From assembly GCA_011375275.1 (NCBI GenBank), contig DRLW01000457.1, positions 1 to 7,862 on the forward strand: a DNA stretch of 7,862 nucleotides, in the 5' to 3' direction. The translations under genes and the position numbers were made by a program. The notes under the pieces are model-generated. The model saw nothing but the letters and a program-made list of their open reading frames with translations. It did no database searches and was not told the DNA's origin. Positions 1 to 7,313 of the stretch are shown piece after piece (within the stretch, counting starts at the first letter, position 1; each line of letters opens with the position of its first letter). The stretch is from Bacteroidota bacterium (GTDB lineage: Bacteria > Zhuqueibacterota > Zhuqueibacteria > Zhuqueibacterales > Geothermadaptataceae).

Positions 1-1417
1 CGGCCAGCCCCATGCGCCGGCGCAGGGTGGCTGAACGGGACAGGGTGATCACTGCTTCGGCAAGCTCGCCGGCCTGCGTGACCCCGGCGACGATGCCGCT
101 CTGACCGAGCAGTTTGTCTGACTGCGTGCGCCCGTACAACTGCTCACGGCAGGCGCCCACATCCGTGGTCACGCACGGAATCCCGAGGCAGTTGGCCTCC
201 ATCACCACCAGCGGTTGCGCTTCGCTGATGCTGGTCAAAACCAGCACGTCTATTTTCGGATAATATTCGCGCACCGCCACTTTGCCGGTAAACTGAATGA
301 TCCGATCCAGCCCGAGAGTACGCGTCAGCGTCAGGCATTCCTGGTAGTATTCCGGCTCTTCATCCGTCGGCCCCATGAGCAGCACGCGCAGCTCCGGCAC
401 GGCATCAGCGACGATGCGGCACATGCGGATGAAGGTTTTTACATCCTTGATCGAAACCACCCGGCCCATAAACCCGATGGTGAACGGTCTGCCTTTTCCC
501 TCCTGCATCCGTTGGCGGTACAGCGGTTTGTAGTGCTCAACATCGACGCCGTTGGGGATGATCTGCATCTTTTCCGGGTCTGCGCCGTCGGCGATCTGGT
601 ATTCCTGATTGCCGGAATAGAGGGTGATGATACGCGCTGCGGTCTCATAGGTGATCCGGCTCAGCATGCTGAACATGGTATTCCACATATCTTTGAATCG
701 GCTCTGGGACTCGCGCACGTGGGCATCGAACTCACGGTTCTGATAAATCCAGTCGGCCCGGCTGATTTCAATGCGCCGTTCGCGGGTATAGATGCCGTGC
801 TCTGTCAGCAGCAGGGGGCTGTGGTGGCGCATGGCTCCGAGACTGGCCCAGAAACCGGCGTAGCCTGTGGACAACGTATGATAAACTCGCGCGCGCGGTA
901 ACTCGACGGACATCACCTGAAAGAGCGGCATGTGGATAAAACGCGTGCTCCAGAAATAATCCAGAAAGGAATCTTCGCCGGCGTGGTCACGGTAAAGCTC
1001 TGTCAGAAGGTCCCAGGCATTGCGCGTGTTGAGCATGGCGCGGGATTTCCGGCAGGCCCGGGGTGAAGAAAAAAAACGCTGGTAAATCTCAGCCATGTGC
1101 CGCGTTTTGTCTTTGATTCCAGCGCTGTGGTGGTAATCGGCGATAGCCTGGAATTCCCGCGATGAGTAGGAGCCTGGCTTCTCCGCCGGCATCTCATAGT
1201 CGTGGAGAAACAGCTCGCGCATTTCGACGATATTCGGCGGAAGCGGGTAGCGCGGTTCTCCCTTGTCTTTGCGCGAGGGTAAAATCACCGCCAGGGCAAA
1301 GCTGAATTCGCTGAGACTGTTGATCAACTGGTGCGTCCAGGAAGAGACACCGCCGGTCACATAGGGGTAGGTGCCTTCCAGAACCAGACAGATGTCGGCC
1401 TGTTTTTGCATGGTCAT
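1..1417 (-). CDS. pelF: PelF, GT4-family glycosyltransferase of Pel polysaccharide synthesis (3' end cut by window edge)
   Basis: Cytoplasmic glycosyltransferase that polymerises the Pel chain from UDP-activated sugar and works with the membrane proteins PelD, PelE and PelG. 472 codons are visible with no stop; P. aeruginosa PelF is about 507 residues, so only the C-terminal tip is missing. The N-terminal PelF-specific domain (DUF3492 type) starts with LEGTYPYVTGGVSSW (residues 13-27) and carries TEHGIYTRER (205-214). The GT4 Rossmann half follows, with IPNGVD around 287-292 and GFMGRVVSIKD around 315-325. The GT4 E-x7-E signature SEAQPLVVMEA places the two glutamates at residues 399 and 407 (codons 221-223 and 197-199), matching the catalytic pair of PelF. 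The ATG at 1417 is preferred because GAGGGAG lies 5 nt upstream and it forms an ATGA overlap with the pelE stop; a second in-frame ATG at 1411 is less well spaced. Family assignment is firm. Substrate specificity is inferred from the family. Confidence 0.95.
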   Translation of the reverse strand, partial: MTMQKQADICLVLEGTYPYVTGGVSSWTHQLINSLSEFSFALAVILPSRKDKGEPRYPLPPNIVEMRELFLHDYEMPAEKPGSYSSREFQAIADYHHSAGIKDKTRHMAEIYQRFFSSPRACRKSRAMLNTRNAWDLLTELYRDHAGEDSFLDYFWSTRFIHMPLFQVMSVELPRARVYHTLSTGYAGFWASLGAMRHHSPLLLTEHGIYTRERRIEISRADWIYQNREFDAHVRESQSRFKDMWNTMFSMLSRITYETAARIITLYSGNQEYQIADGADPEKMQIIPNGVDVEHYKPLYRQRMQEGKGRPFTIGFMGRVVSIKDVKTFIRMCRIVADAVPELRVLLMGPTDEEPEYYQECLTLTRTLGLDRIIQFTGKVAVREYYPKIDVLVLTSISEAQPLVVMEANCLGIPCVTTDVGACREQLYGRTQSDKLLGQSGIVAGVTQAGELAEAVITLSRSATLRRRMGLA

Positions 1418-2487
1418 ACTCTCTCCCTCAGATGTTCGGCGACAAAATCGTCGATGGTCCACCAGAGCACCGCATCTTCACAAAGAGGCGGCAGCTCCGG
1501 TGTGGTGGCGAGATGCGCGCAGAGTGCGCGGACTTCTTTGATTTTGTTTTGTTTGAAACAAGCCTCGGCCAGCCAGATTTTTGCGTTGACATAGTCTGGG
1601 TTTTCGCGTGCCAGTTTTCGGAAAATGTGCTCAGCAGCCGCTGCCTCTCCGATGCGCAGCAACAGACGCCCGTATTCGAAAAAAGCGTTTTTATCATCAG
1701 GTTCCAGAGTGAGGTAGTGCTCGTAATTTTCCCGGGCCATGTCCTGGTAGAGAAGCAGGCTGGCATCATTCTGAACCGCGAGATGGCAGTACAGATCACA
1801 GGTGCGGGCGAGTTCGAGAAGATGCGAGCTGGTCTGCGGCTCTTCGGCAATCTGGCTGTTGAGCTCCTCGATGCGGTGCAGGGTTTTCTCCTCGATTTCC
1901 TGTAAAGCCGTGGCCGCGAGGATGCGCGTGTCGGAGCGCGAGGTGCGCAGAACGGCCTGCAGAATGAGCACAGCCTCGCGGTTGGCCAGCAGGCTGAGTT
2001 TGGTGATGGCATTCTCCTGCGCGCGCAGGTCGTTGTCGAGAAAGATATCCTGAAACGAGGCGATATCAGCCACTTCGCGCAGAATCTGCTCCCGGTCAGC
2101 CGCGCGGATTTCTTCCAGCAGCATGTCGATATGCTGTGCCTCAGGTTGTGGCTCGAGCCAGGAAAAATAGTCATCACTGCGCACGTGCACGCGCTGCAGA
2201 AGGAAAGGAAACAGTGCCATGATGATGATGCCATAGGCAGGCACAGCCAGAGTCATGAGCAGGGCGATGACTGAAAAGCTGGCATTACCATCCCGGCGCG
2301 TATGGCTGTGCCAGCGCAGCAGTTTGAAAAAAGCAGCCGCGACCACGACATGCAGGAGAAAGCCGGTTAGTCGCAGCCAGCCGGAAAGTTCCACCAGTGC
2401 CCAGGCAGCCAGGACCTCGAGGGCGATCAGCACGATGGCACCCACAGCATAGAGTCCGGTGCGTGATTTTCCGTTCGTTCGAGGCAT
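1414..2487 (-). CDS. pelE: PelE-like inner-membrane scaffold with HEAT-like and TPR repeats
   Basis: 357-residue membrane protein in the pelE position. PelE is known in Pseudomonas as an inner-membrane TPR protein that joins PelD, PelF and PelG into the synthase complex. Visible here: hydrophobic segments at about 12-34, 37-58 and 71-98, so perhaps three membrane passes. A helical HEAT-like stretch follows at about 133-205, including FLDNDLRAQENAITKLSLL. TPR-like helices lie at about 220-330, including YLTLEPDDKNAFFEYGRLLL and the ENPDYVNAKIWLAEACF helix pair. The soluble part most likely faces the cytoplasm, where PelF is. The ATG is set by a good Shine-Dalgarno 7 nt upstream and lies 1 nt after the pelD stop; the 3' end overlaps pelF by 4 nt. 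The protein is somewhat longer than P. aeruginosa PelE (about 329). PelE is a poorly conserved family, so the name rests on architecture and position more than on motifs. Confidence 0.85.
   Translation of the reverse strand: MPRTNGKSRTGLYAVGAIVLIALEVLAAWALVELSGWLRLTGFLLHVVVAAAFFKLLRWHSHTRRDGNASFSVIALLMTLAVPAYGIIIMALFPFLLQRVHVRSDDYFSWLEPQPEAQHIDMLLEEIRAADREQILREVADIASFQDIFLDNDLRAQENAITKLSLLANREAVLILQAVLRTSRSDTRILAATALQEIEEKTLHRIEELNSQIAEEPQTSSHLLELARTCDLYCHLAVQNDASLLLYQDMARENYEHYLTLEPDDKNAFFEYGRLLLRIGEAAAAEHIFRKLARENPDYVNAKIWLAEACFKQNKIKEVRALCAHLATTPELPPLCEDAVLWWTIDDFVAEHLRERV
1423..1429 (-). promoter_or_regulatory. Ribosome binding site of pelF
   Basis: GAGGGAG lies 5 nt before the ATG at 1417, inside the final codons of pelE. 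It favours this start over the in-frame ATG two codons later and fits the ATGA stop/start overlap. Confidence 0.7.
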
Positions 2488-2488
2488 C

Positions 2489-3976
2489 TCAATTCTTCCT
2501 CAAAAATTCGAGATCGCGGAAAGCCTGCTGCACATCGTCGAGAAAGTGCAGGTCACTGAAGCTGCGTTTGTCCAGAGCGGATGAATTCTCCAGCGCTGCT
2601 TCAGCCGAACGGGTGAGCTGCTCGAACGTGCCGCCGGCCTGTTCGAGAAAGGCCAGCCCCACGCGGATATCCAGCTCGCGATCCTGATCTTCGAAAGGCC
2701 GGAAGTGAAAATTTTCGATTTCCCTTTTCAGTGTTTTCATGATCTCTTTCAGCTTATCGATATCCTCATGGGGAAAAATGATCGCAAAAGTATCGATGGC
2801 TTTGTACTTGGCGATCAGCGCGGTTTCCGGGAGAGAATGCCGGAAAATCATGTTGAGGATGACCAGCAGATCGGTGCGGTTCTGCTCGGACATGGCGTAG
2901 AATTCCGTCACCCGGATCAGGGCCAGCCCCAGCTCCGTCTGGTAGCGCTTTGCCCGGGTAATCTCATAGCGCAGGCGTTTCTCAAAATAGGCATAGTTGA
3001 ATGCACCGGTGATCTCATCAGCGATGGTGCCTTCGCGTGCCTGTTGATATTTTTTGTGGCTGATCAGCACGGTGGCAAACCACTGTACCATCTTGTCGAA
3101 AATCCGCACAGAGTTGGCATTGTAGCGCAGAAATGGCATCTTTTCGATGACGACCACCCCGAAAATAGAGCCATCTTCGAGCAGAATCGGCGCTGCCATA
3201 ATGATGTTTTCCTGCGCATACTCCTGCTCGCTGCTCTTGTCATAGATGTGATTGATGCAGACAAGCTGTTTCTGGGCGATGACCTCACCGATGAGTCCAT
3301 GGCGAAGATCGAGCTCCTCACCGAGTCGGGATTCGCTATTGCTACACAGGCTCTGTTGCCGTTTCAGTGTGTTGCTCTGCAGGCGATAGACCGAAGCACA
3401 TTCGACATCGAGCTGTTCCTGCAGCAGGGCGAGCAGTTTGCCGGTCAGTTTTTCGGTTTCATCTTCCTGGCCGATGTGCATGAGCTGCTCGAACAGGGTC
3501 AGCAGCGTGTGTGTTTGCGTGGCAATGCGGCGTTCGAGCATTTTTTTGGATTCGAGCAATGTCTCGTAGAGTTTTTTCAGCTCCGCGAAACGATCGAAAA
3601 GCGAGGTGTATTTTTTTTCGAGCTGCTGATGGCGGTTTTTATAAAAGCTCCTGATCTGCCCGACCAGCCCACCGGTGAACATGAACAGAAAGGGGAGCAG
3701 ATAGTCTCCGTGCGGAAAGCTCACGCCGGAAACATCGAGCTGCTCCGAGGACAGGCCAAAATACAGATAGAGCCCGGAGGCAACAGCGCCGGCGACAAAA
3801 CCCTGCACCACGCCATACCGCGAAGCCATCAGCAACACCAGCAGCCAGTACGGATGCGGCGAGACCGCGATGAAACCGGGATTGGCCGGCTGCAGCACCT
3901 GGTTCAAACCGGCCAGGGCGAGCGCGATAAGCACGATTTCAGCCAGAAAAAGATAGGGGCGTTGTTTCTCGGTCAT
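2489..3976 (-). CDS. pelD: PelD-like receptor: membrane helices, GAF domain, degenerate GGDEF domain
   Basis: 495-residue inner-membrane regulator of Pel synthesis. In P. aeruginosa, PelD binds c-di-GMP through an RxxD I-site in a catalytically dead GGDEF domain and thereby switches on the synthase. Domains seen: about four membrane helices (roughly 10-28, 42-53, 56-75, 91-106), a charged coiled coil (about 108-165), a GAF domain (about 165-305, with DVECASVYRLQ and GSIFGVVVIEK), then a GGDEF-like fold (about 318-475) starting DEITGAFNYAYF. Cyclase activity is excluded: the GGDEF motif reads AIDTF (393-397) and the metal-binding aspartates near LIRVTEF (353-359) are gone. By eye, the I-site position reads PETA (383-386) instead of RxxD, so c-di-GMP binding is doubtful; a stray RELD lies at 433-436. 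The protein is longer than the P. aeruginosa protein (about 455). The start ATG shares one base with the pelB stop (TGATG), which suggests translational coupling; only a weak, distant GGGA is upstream. Confidence 0.92.
   Translation of the reverse strand: MTEKQRPYLFLAEIVLIALALAGLNQVLQPANPGFIAVSPHPYWLLVLLMASRYGVVQGFVAGAVASGLYLYFGLSSEQLDVSGVSFPHGDYLLPFLFMFTGGLVGQIRSFYKNRHQQLEKKYTSLFDRFAELKKLYETLLESKKMLERRIATQTHTLLTLFEQLMHIGQEDETEKLTGKLLALLQEQLDVECASVYRLQSNTLKRQQSLCSNSESRLGEELDLRHGLIGEVIAQKQLVCINHIYDKSSEQEYAQENIIMAAPILLEDGSIFGVVVIEKMPFLRYNANSVRIFDKMVQWFATVLISHKKYQQAREGTIADEITGAFNYAYFEKRLRYEITRAKRYQTELGLALIRVTEFYAMSEQNRTDLLVILNMIFRHSLPETALIAKYKAIDTFAIIFPHEDIDKLKEIMKTLKREIENFHFRPFEDQDRELDIRVGLAFLEQAGGTFEQLTRSAEAALENSSALDKRSFSDLHFLDDVQQAFRDLEFLRKN
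2495..2501 (-). promoter_or_regulatory. Ribosome binding site of pelE
   Basis: GAGGAAG lies 7 nt before the pelE ATG, inside the last codons of pelD. It is the best Shine-Dalgarno in the window and supports the start at 2487. Confidence 0.75.
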
Positions 3977-6900
3977 CAGTAGTAGTATCCCAGATAAAAT
4001 GAAATGCTTCCTGCCTGGTTATCGGAATATTGATAGCCACTGTTGCCATAGACAAAGCGCGAACGCAGCAGCAGGTTGCGCATGAATGTATAGTCCAGAC
4101 TCAGCTCGCCATACTGCAGCAGATCGCGGTACTGCGGCCTGTAGCCGAGGGAGCCGCTCAGGTTGAGATAGAACCGCGGCCCGAGCCGGCGGGAGAAATT
4201 CAACCCGAGGGAGTGGATGTTTTCGTCGAGCAGGTATCCGGCCAGCAGCGGTGTCTCGCTGTGGTCTGTGGCATATTCATGCCGGCTGAACTGATAAAAT
4301 GTCGAAAGTCCGCGCAGGCGGCGCCATTCGTATCCCGCTCGGGCAAAGGCGTGCAAACCCTGGCCGAGATGCTGCTCATTCAGAACACGGTATCGCTCAA
4401 AAGTCAGCCTGTTCCAGAAGTAGAGACCGTTGCGCAGGTACCAGTACACATCGCTCTGCACGCGGTCAGCCCGGCCGAAATAGAACACCGCCGGATAGGC
4501 TTCACGCCAGAGCTGGTTCCAGGATGCGCCGGCGCTGGCGCGAATGCCCTGGCGCGGCATCCAGGTGAGGTTGCCGCGCAGCGAGGCTTCGCTGCGACCG
4601 GCATCGGTTCTGCCCTGCGCTGTCACTTCGGATTGCCAGCGCCCGGCCCAGCGCGAGCGCAAAGTGATGTTGGCGCTTCGGATCCGGTGTGTTCCCAGCC
4701 CGGCGTAGTCTGTCACGTTGGTCTCATCCTCGCCGGAGAATATGAAGTTGAGCACAGGCGAGCGCGCGGCCGAGTAGAGTACACCGTACATCCAGCGGCT
4801 GAACCGGGACGTTTGTTGCGACGCTTCGAACAGGCTGGCCAGGGCAAGCGGATTGTTCCTGCGCAGTTGATCGAGGCGCTCCCGTGCCGGCTGGTTGGCC
4901 GGATCGCGGGCGATGAGCTCCCGCAGGGCATCGCGTGCGCCACGCCAGTCACCGCGCAGCATGGCGATATCTGCAAAATCGAGTAAGTAGCCTGTATTTT
5001 CAGGGTCCTTCTGCCAGAGCTGCCAGAGCAGGTCTGCAGCCTGCTGCAATCTGCCCTGCCTGGCAAATATCCGGCTTTGCAGGTGCAGGCCGCGGCTGTT
5101 TTCGGGATCGACAGCCAGCAGCCGCATGGCCATCAGGCCGGCCTGCTGATACGAGCCGCTTTCGAGCAGCATGCTGGTGTATTCTGCCAGCAGAGACGCA
5201 TCTTCCGGCGCTTGCGCGAGCAGTTCCTCGAAAATCCGGCTCGCGTCGCCCACCTGGCCCTGGCGTGCCCGGATGTGGGCCTCGATGATCTGTTCCTGCC
5301 TGCCGGCGATACGCCTGCTGAGCAGATCGAGGCTGGCTGTGTATTCCTCAGTCGCACGCTCTTTTTTGCCCGCCAGGGTGTACAGCTCTCCGAGTTGAAA
5401 ATGCGTCTGATAATCCCCGCCGTACCGTTGCTGGTACTGTTCGAGTATTTCTGTCGCCTGCTGTGGCTGGTTGCTCCAGGCCAGCGCGATGCCGAGAATG
5501 CGCATGTTCAGGCTGTCTGCCGGTTCGTGCAGCAAGGCGTTGCGTGCTCTGCTGATGGCTTTTTTGAGAAAACCACGCTGGAAATAAAACCTGGTCAGCG
5601 CATCGCGCTGCGCTGTGGTGAGGTCGCCTTTGTCCAGCCCGGACAGGATGGTGTGCATGTTCTGTTCATCGCCGGAGAGCCAGTAGAGCGAAGCCCGTTC
5701 GAGATTTTCGTTGAAGGTCAGCGGCCGCCGGGCCTCGAGGGCATCATACGCACGCAGCGCTTCGGCATAGGCTGCCCGGGCGATGTTGACTGAGATCAGG
5801 CGTTTGCGATAGCGTGTGTTCGAGGGGTTCAGGTTGACCAGCATGGTATAGCTTGCCGAGCTGCGGTCGTAGTAGCCTTTGCGGGCGAGAAAGTCTGCAG
5901 CGGCGACTAAATAGCCTTCATCGCGCTGGCCGCTCTGAATCCCATCCCAGAGTGCATCAGCAGCCCTGCCATCCTCACCTGCGGCTTCGTACGCTGCGGC
6001 GAGCTGCAGGCGCAATTCGGCATCGCCGGGGAAACGGTTCAACAGCTCCTGCAGTTGCAGGGCTGCCTCTCTGTAACGGCCGGTCTGGTAGAGCAGGCCG
6101 GCATAATCGCGCAGCGTCTTCTCCGTGCTGTTGCCGCTGGCGATGAGTTGTGTGTGCAGGTCTTGCAGCCGCCGGGTTTCTTTTTCATAGCGGTACTGGA
6201 TGATCAGCTTGTCGATGAGCTTCTGATCATAGATATCTGCAGCCAGCAGGGCGTTCATGGCTTCGATGAATTTATCCGGCCGGCGACGCTCGGCACGGAT
6301 ACGTGCGATTTCGCGCAGGACGCTGGTGTCGCCGGGTGCTGTGCGCAGGACGTCGCGCAGACTGGTCACCGCCCGCTCGCTTTCCCCGATGTGCAGATAA
6401 AGTGCTGCCAGTTGATGGCGGATCGCGTTGTTTCCCGGTTCGCGTTCCAATTTACGTTGCAGCAGCCGGATCGCCGCCATGGGCTGGTAGGTGCGCAGCA
6501 GTTCGAAAAAGCGTTCTCTGACGGCCAGAGAGTTGCTGCCGCCGCCGGCCATGCGGTCGAGATGGGCGACGGCTTTTTCCGGCAGGTCCATCCACATGTA
6601 CAGATCGATCAATCGCGATCGCAGCGCCGCTTCGCCCGGGCGTTCCGCCAGAATCTGTTCGAACAGCGCGGCTGCGGATTTTTTCTCGCCCGCCGCCAGA
6701 TACAGCTCAGCCAGAAACTGCCGCTGGCTATGGTCTCCGCTCAACGCCTGATAGCGACGCACCCGATCGATAGCAGCGCGGTAATTCCCAAGATCGCGGT
6801 GCAGGCGTGCTGCCGCAAGCAGCATGTTTGGCGAGAAATTGTCAGAAGCAATCAGGCTGTCATACAGGCTCAGTGCCAGCTCCGGCTGCTGATTCCAGAC

Positions 6901-7308
6901 ATAGGCTTCGGCGAGGAGTTCCGGATAGACCGGACTCTCCGGTTCGACTTCGCGCAGTTGGCGCAGAAACAGGATGACGCTTTTGCGGTCTTCTCTGGCA
7001 GCAGCGAGCTGGTAGAGCTGGCGCAGCACCTCCGGCTCACGGTTACCCGCATGCCAGGCTTCGAGCAGAGCTTGCTCGGCGAGCTCGCTTTTGTCCATAC
7101 GGGCATATACAAGAGCCAGCCCTTTGTATAACTCCGCTGCTTTGCCCGGATTTTCAGTGATGAGTCTGTGGTAGCTGCGGACCGCCTCATGGTAGCGCCC
7201 CGATGCAACCTGCAAATCCACCAGACGCGTATCTGAAGCAAAAATCATCACCGAAGCGGTTGAAACCGCAGCGACGAAAAGAACGATCCATCCGGTACGT
7301 ATTCCCAT
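3976..7308 (-). CDS. pelB: PelB-like outer-membrane export porin with long periplasmic TPR scaffold
   Basis: 1110-residue exporter thought to pass Pel across the periplasm and outer membrane; in Pseudomonas the TPR region binds PelA and the barrel forms the pore. Residues 7-23 are a hydrophobic N-terminal helix (anchor or uncleaved signal). Residues about 28-815 are nearly continuous TPR helix pairs, with recurrent patterns such as GRYHEAVRSYHRLITENP, GRYREAALQLQELLNRFPGD and GRLQQAADLLWQLWQKDPEN. Residues about 835-1110 change to alternating aromatic and polar strands rich in Tyr, Trp, Arg and Gly, ending in SFYLGYYY, as expected for an outer-membrane beta-barrel with a terminal aromatic. 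Slightly shorter than P. aeruginosa PelB (about 1193). The start follows the pelA stop by 5 nt with only a weak GAG as ribosome site; an out-of-frame ATG at 7313 leads to a 21-codon dead end. The stop overlaps the pelD start, leaving no space for pelC. Confidence 0.93.
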   Translation of the reverse strand: MGIRTGWIVLFVAAVSTASVMIFASDTRLVDLQVASGRYHEAVRSYHRLITENPGKAAELYKGLALVYARMDKSELAEQALLEAWHAGNREPEVLRQLYQLAAAREDRKSVILFLRQLREVEPESPVYPELLAEAYVWNQQPELALSLYDSLIASDNFSPNMLLAAARLHRDLGNYRAAIDRVRRYQALSGDHSQRQFLAELYLAAGEKKSAAALFEQILAERPGEAALRSRLIDLYMWMDLPEKAVAHLDRMAGGGSNSLAVRERFFELLRTYQPMAAIRLLQRKLEREPGNNAIRHQLAALYLHIGESERAVTSLRDVLRTAPGDTSVLREIARIRAERRRPDKFIEAMNALLAADIYDQKLIDKLIIQYRYEKETRRLQDLHTQLIASGNSTEKTLRDYAGLLYQTGRYREAALQLQELLNRFPGDAELRLQLAAAYEAAGEDGRAADALWDGIQSGQRDEGYLVAAADFLARKGYYDRSSASYTMLVNLNPSNTRYRKRLISVNIARAAYAEALRAYDALEARRPLTFNENLERASLYWLSGDEQNMHTILSGLDKGDLTTAQRDALTRFYFQRGFLKKAISRARNALLHEPADSLNMRILGIALAWSNQPQQATEILEQYQQRYGGDYQTHFQLGELYTLAGKKERATEEYTASLDLLSRRIAGRQEQIIEAHIRARQGQVGDASRIFEELLAQAPEDASLLAEYTSMLLESGSYQQAGLMAMRLLAVDPENSRGLHLQSRIFARQGRLQQAADLLWQLWQKDPENTGYLLDFADIAMLRGDWRGARDALRELIARDPANQPARERLDQLRRNNPLALASLFEASQQTSRFSRWMYGVLYSAARSPVLNFIFSGEDETNVTDYAGLGTHRIRSANITLRSRWAGRWQSEVTAQGRTDAGRSEASLRGNLTWMPRQGIRASAGASWNQLWREAYPAVFYFGRADRVQSDVYWYLRNGLYFWNRLTFERYRVLNEQHLGQGLHAFARAGYEWRRLRGLSTFYQFSRHEYATDHSETPLLAGYLLDENIHSLGLNFSRRLGPRFYLNLSGSLGYRPQYRDLLQYGELSLDYTFMRNLLLRSRFVYGNSGYQYSDNQAGSISFYLGYYY

Positions 7309-7313
7309 TGCAT

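Noticed and set aside
215..901. 228-codon open frame on the plus strand opposite pelF
   Set aside because: Lies across the conserved GT4 and DUF3492 motifs of pelF on the other strand, so the reading is incidental.
1428..2234. 268-codon alternative frame on the minus strand within pelE
   Set aside because: Rich in Ser, Arg and Cys with no domain; the overlapping pelE frame has membrane helices, TPRs and a good ribosome site.
2705..3982. 425-codon open frame on the plus strand opposite pelD
   Set aside because: It mirrors a clearly coding minus-strand gene with recognisable GAF and GGDEF-like domains. The plus-strand protein has no family-like motif, and its length follows from the codon composition of pelD.
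4030..4986. 318-codon open frame on the plus strand opposite the pelB barrel
   Set aside because: Shadow of the barrel-coding region; no family resemblance.
6055..7131. 358-codon open frame on the plus strand opposite the pelB TPR region
   Set aside because: Antisense shadow of the TPR repeats; no ribosome site or recognisable domain.
7248..7313. 21-codon minus-strand frame starting from the ATG directly at the pelA stop (TAAATG)
   Set aside because: Too short and without a ribosome site; it ends at once inside pelB. At most a decoy start near the true pelB ATG.
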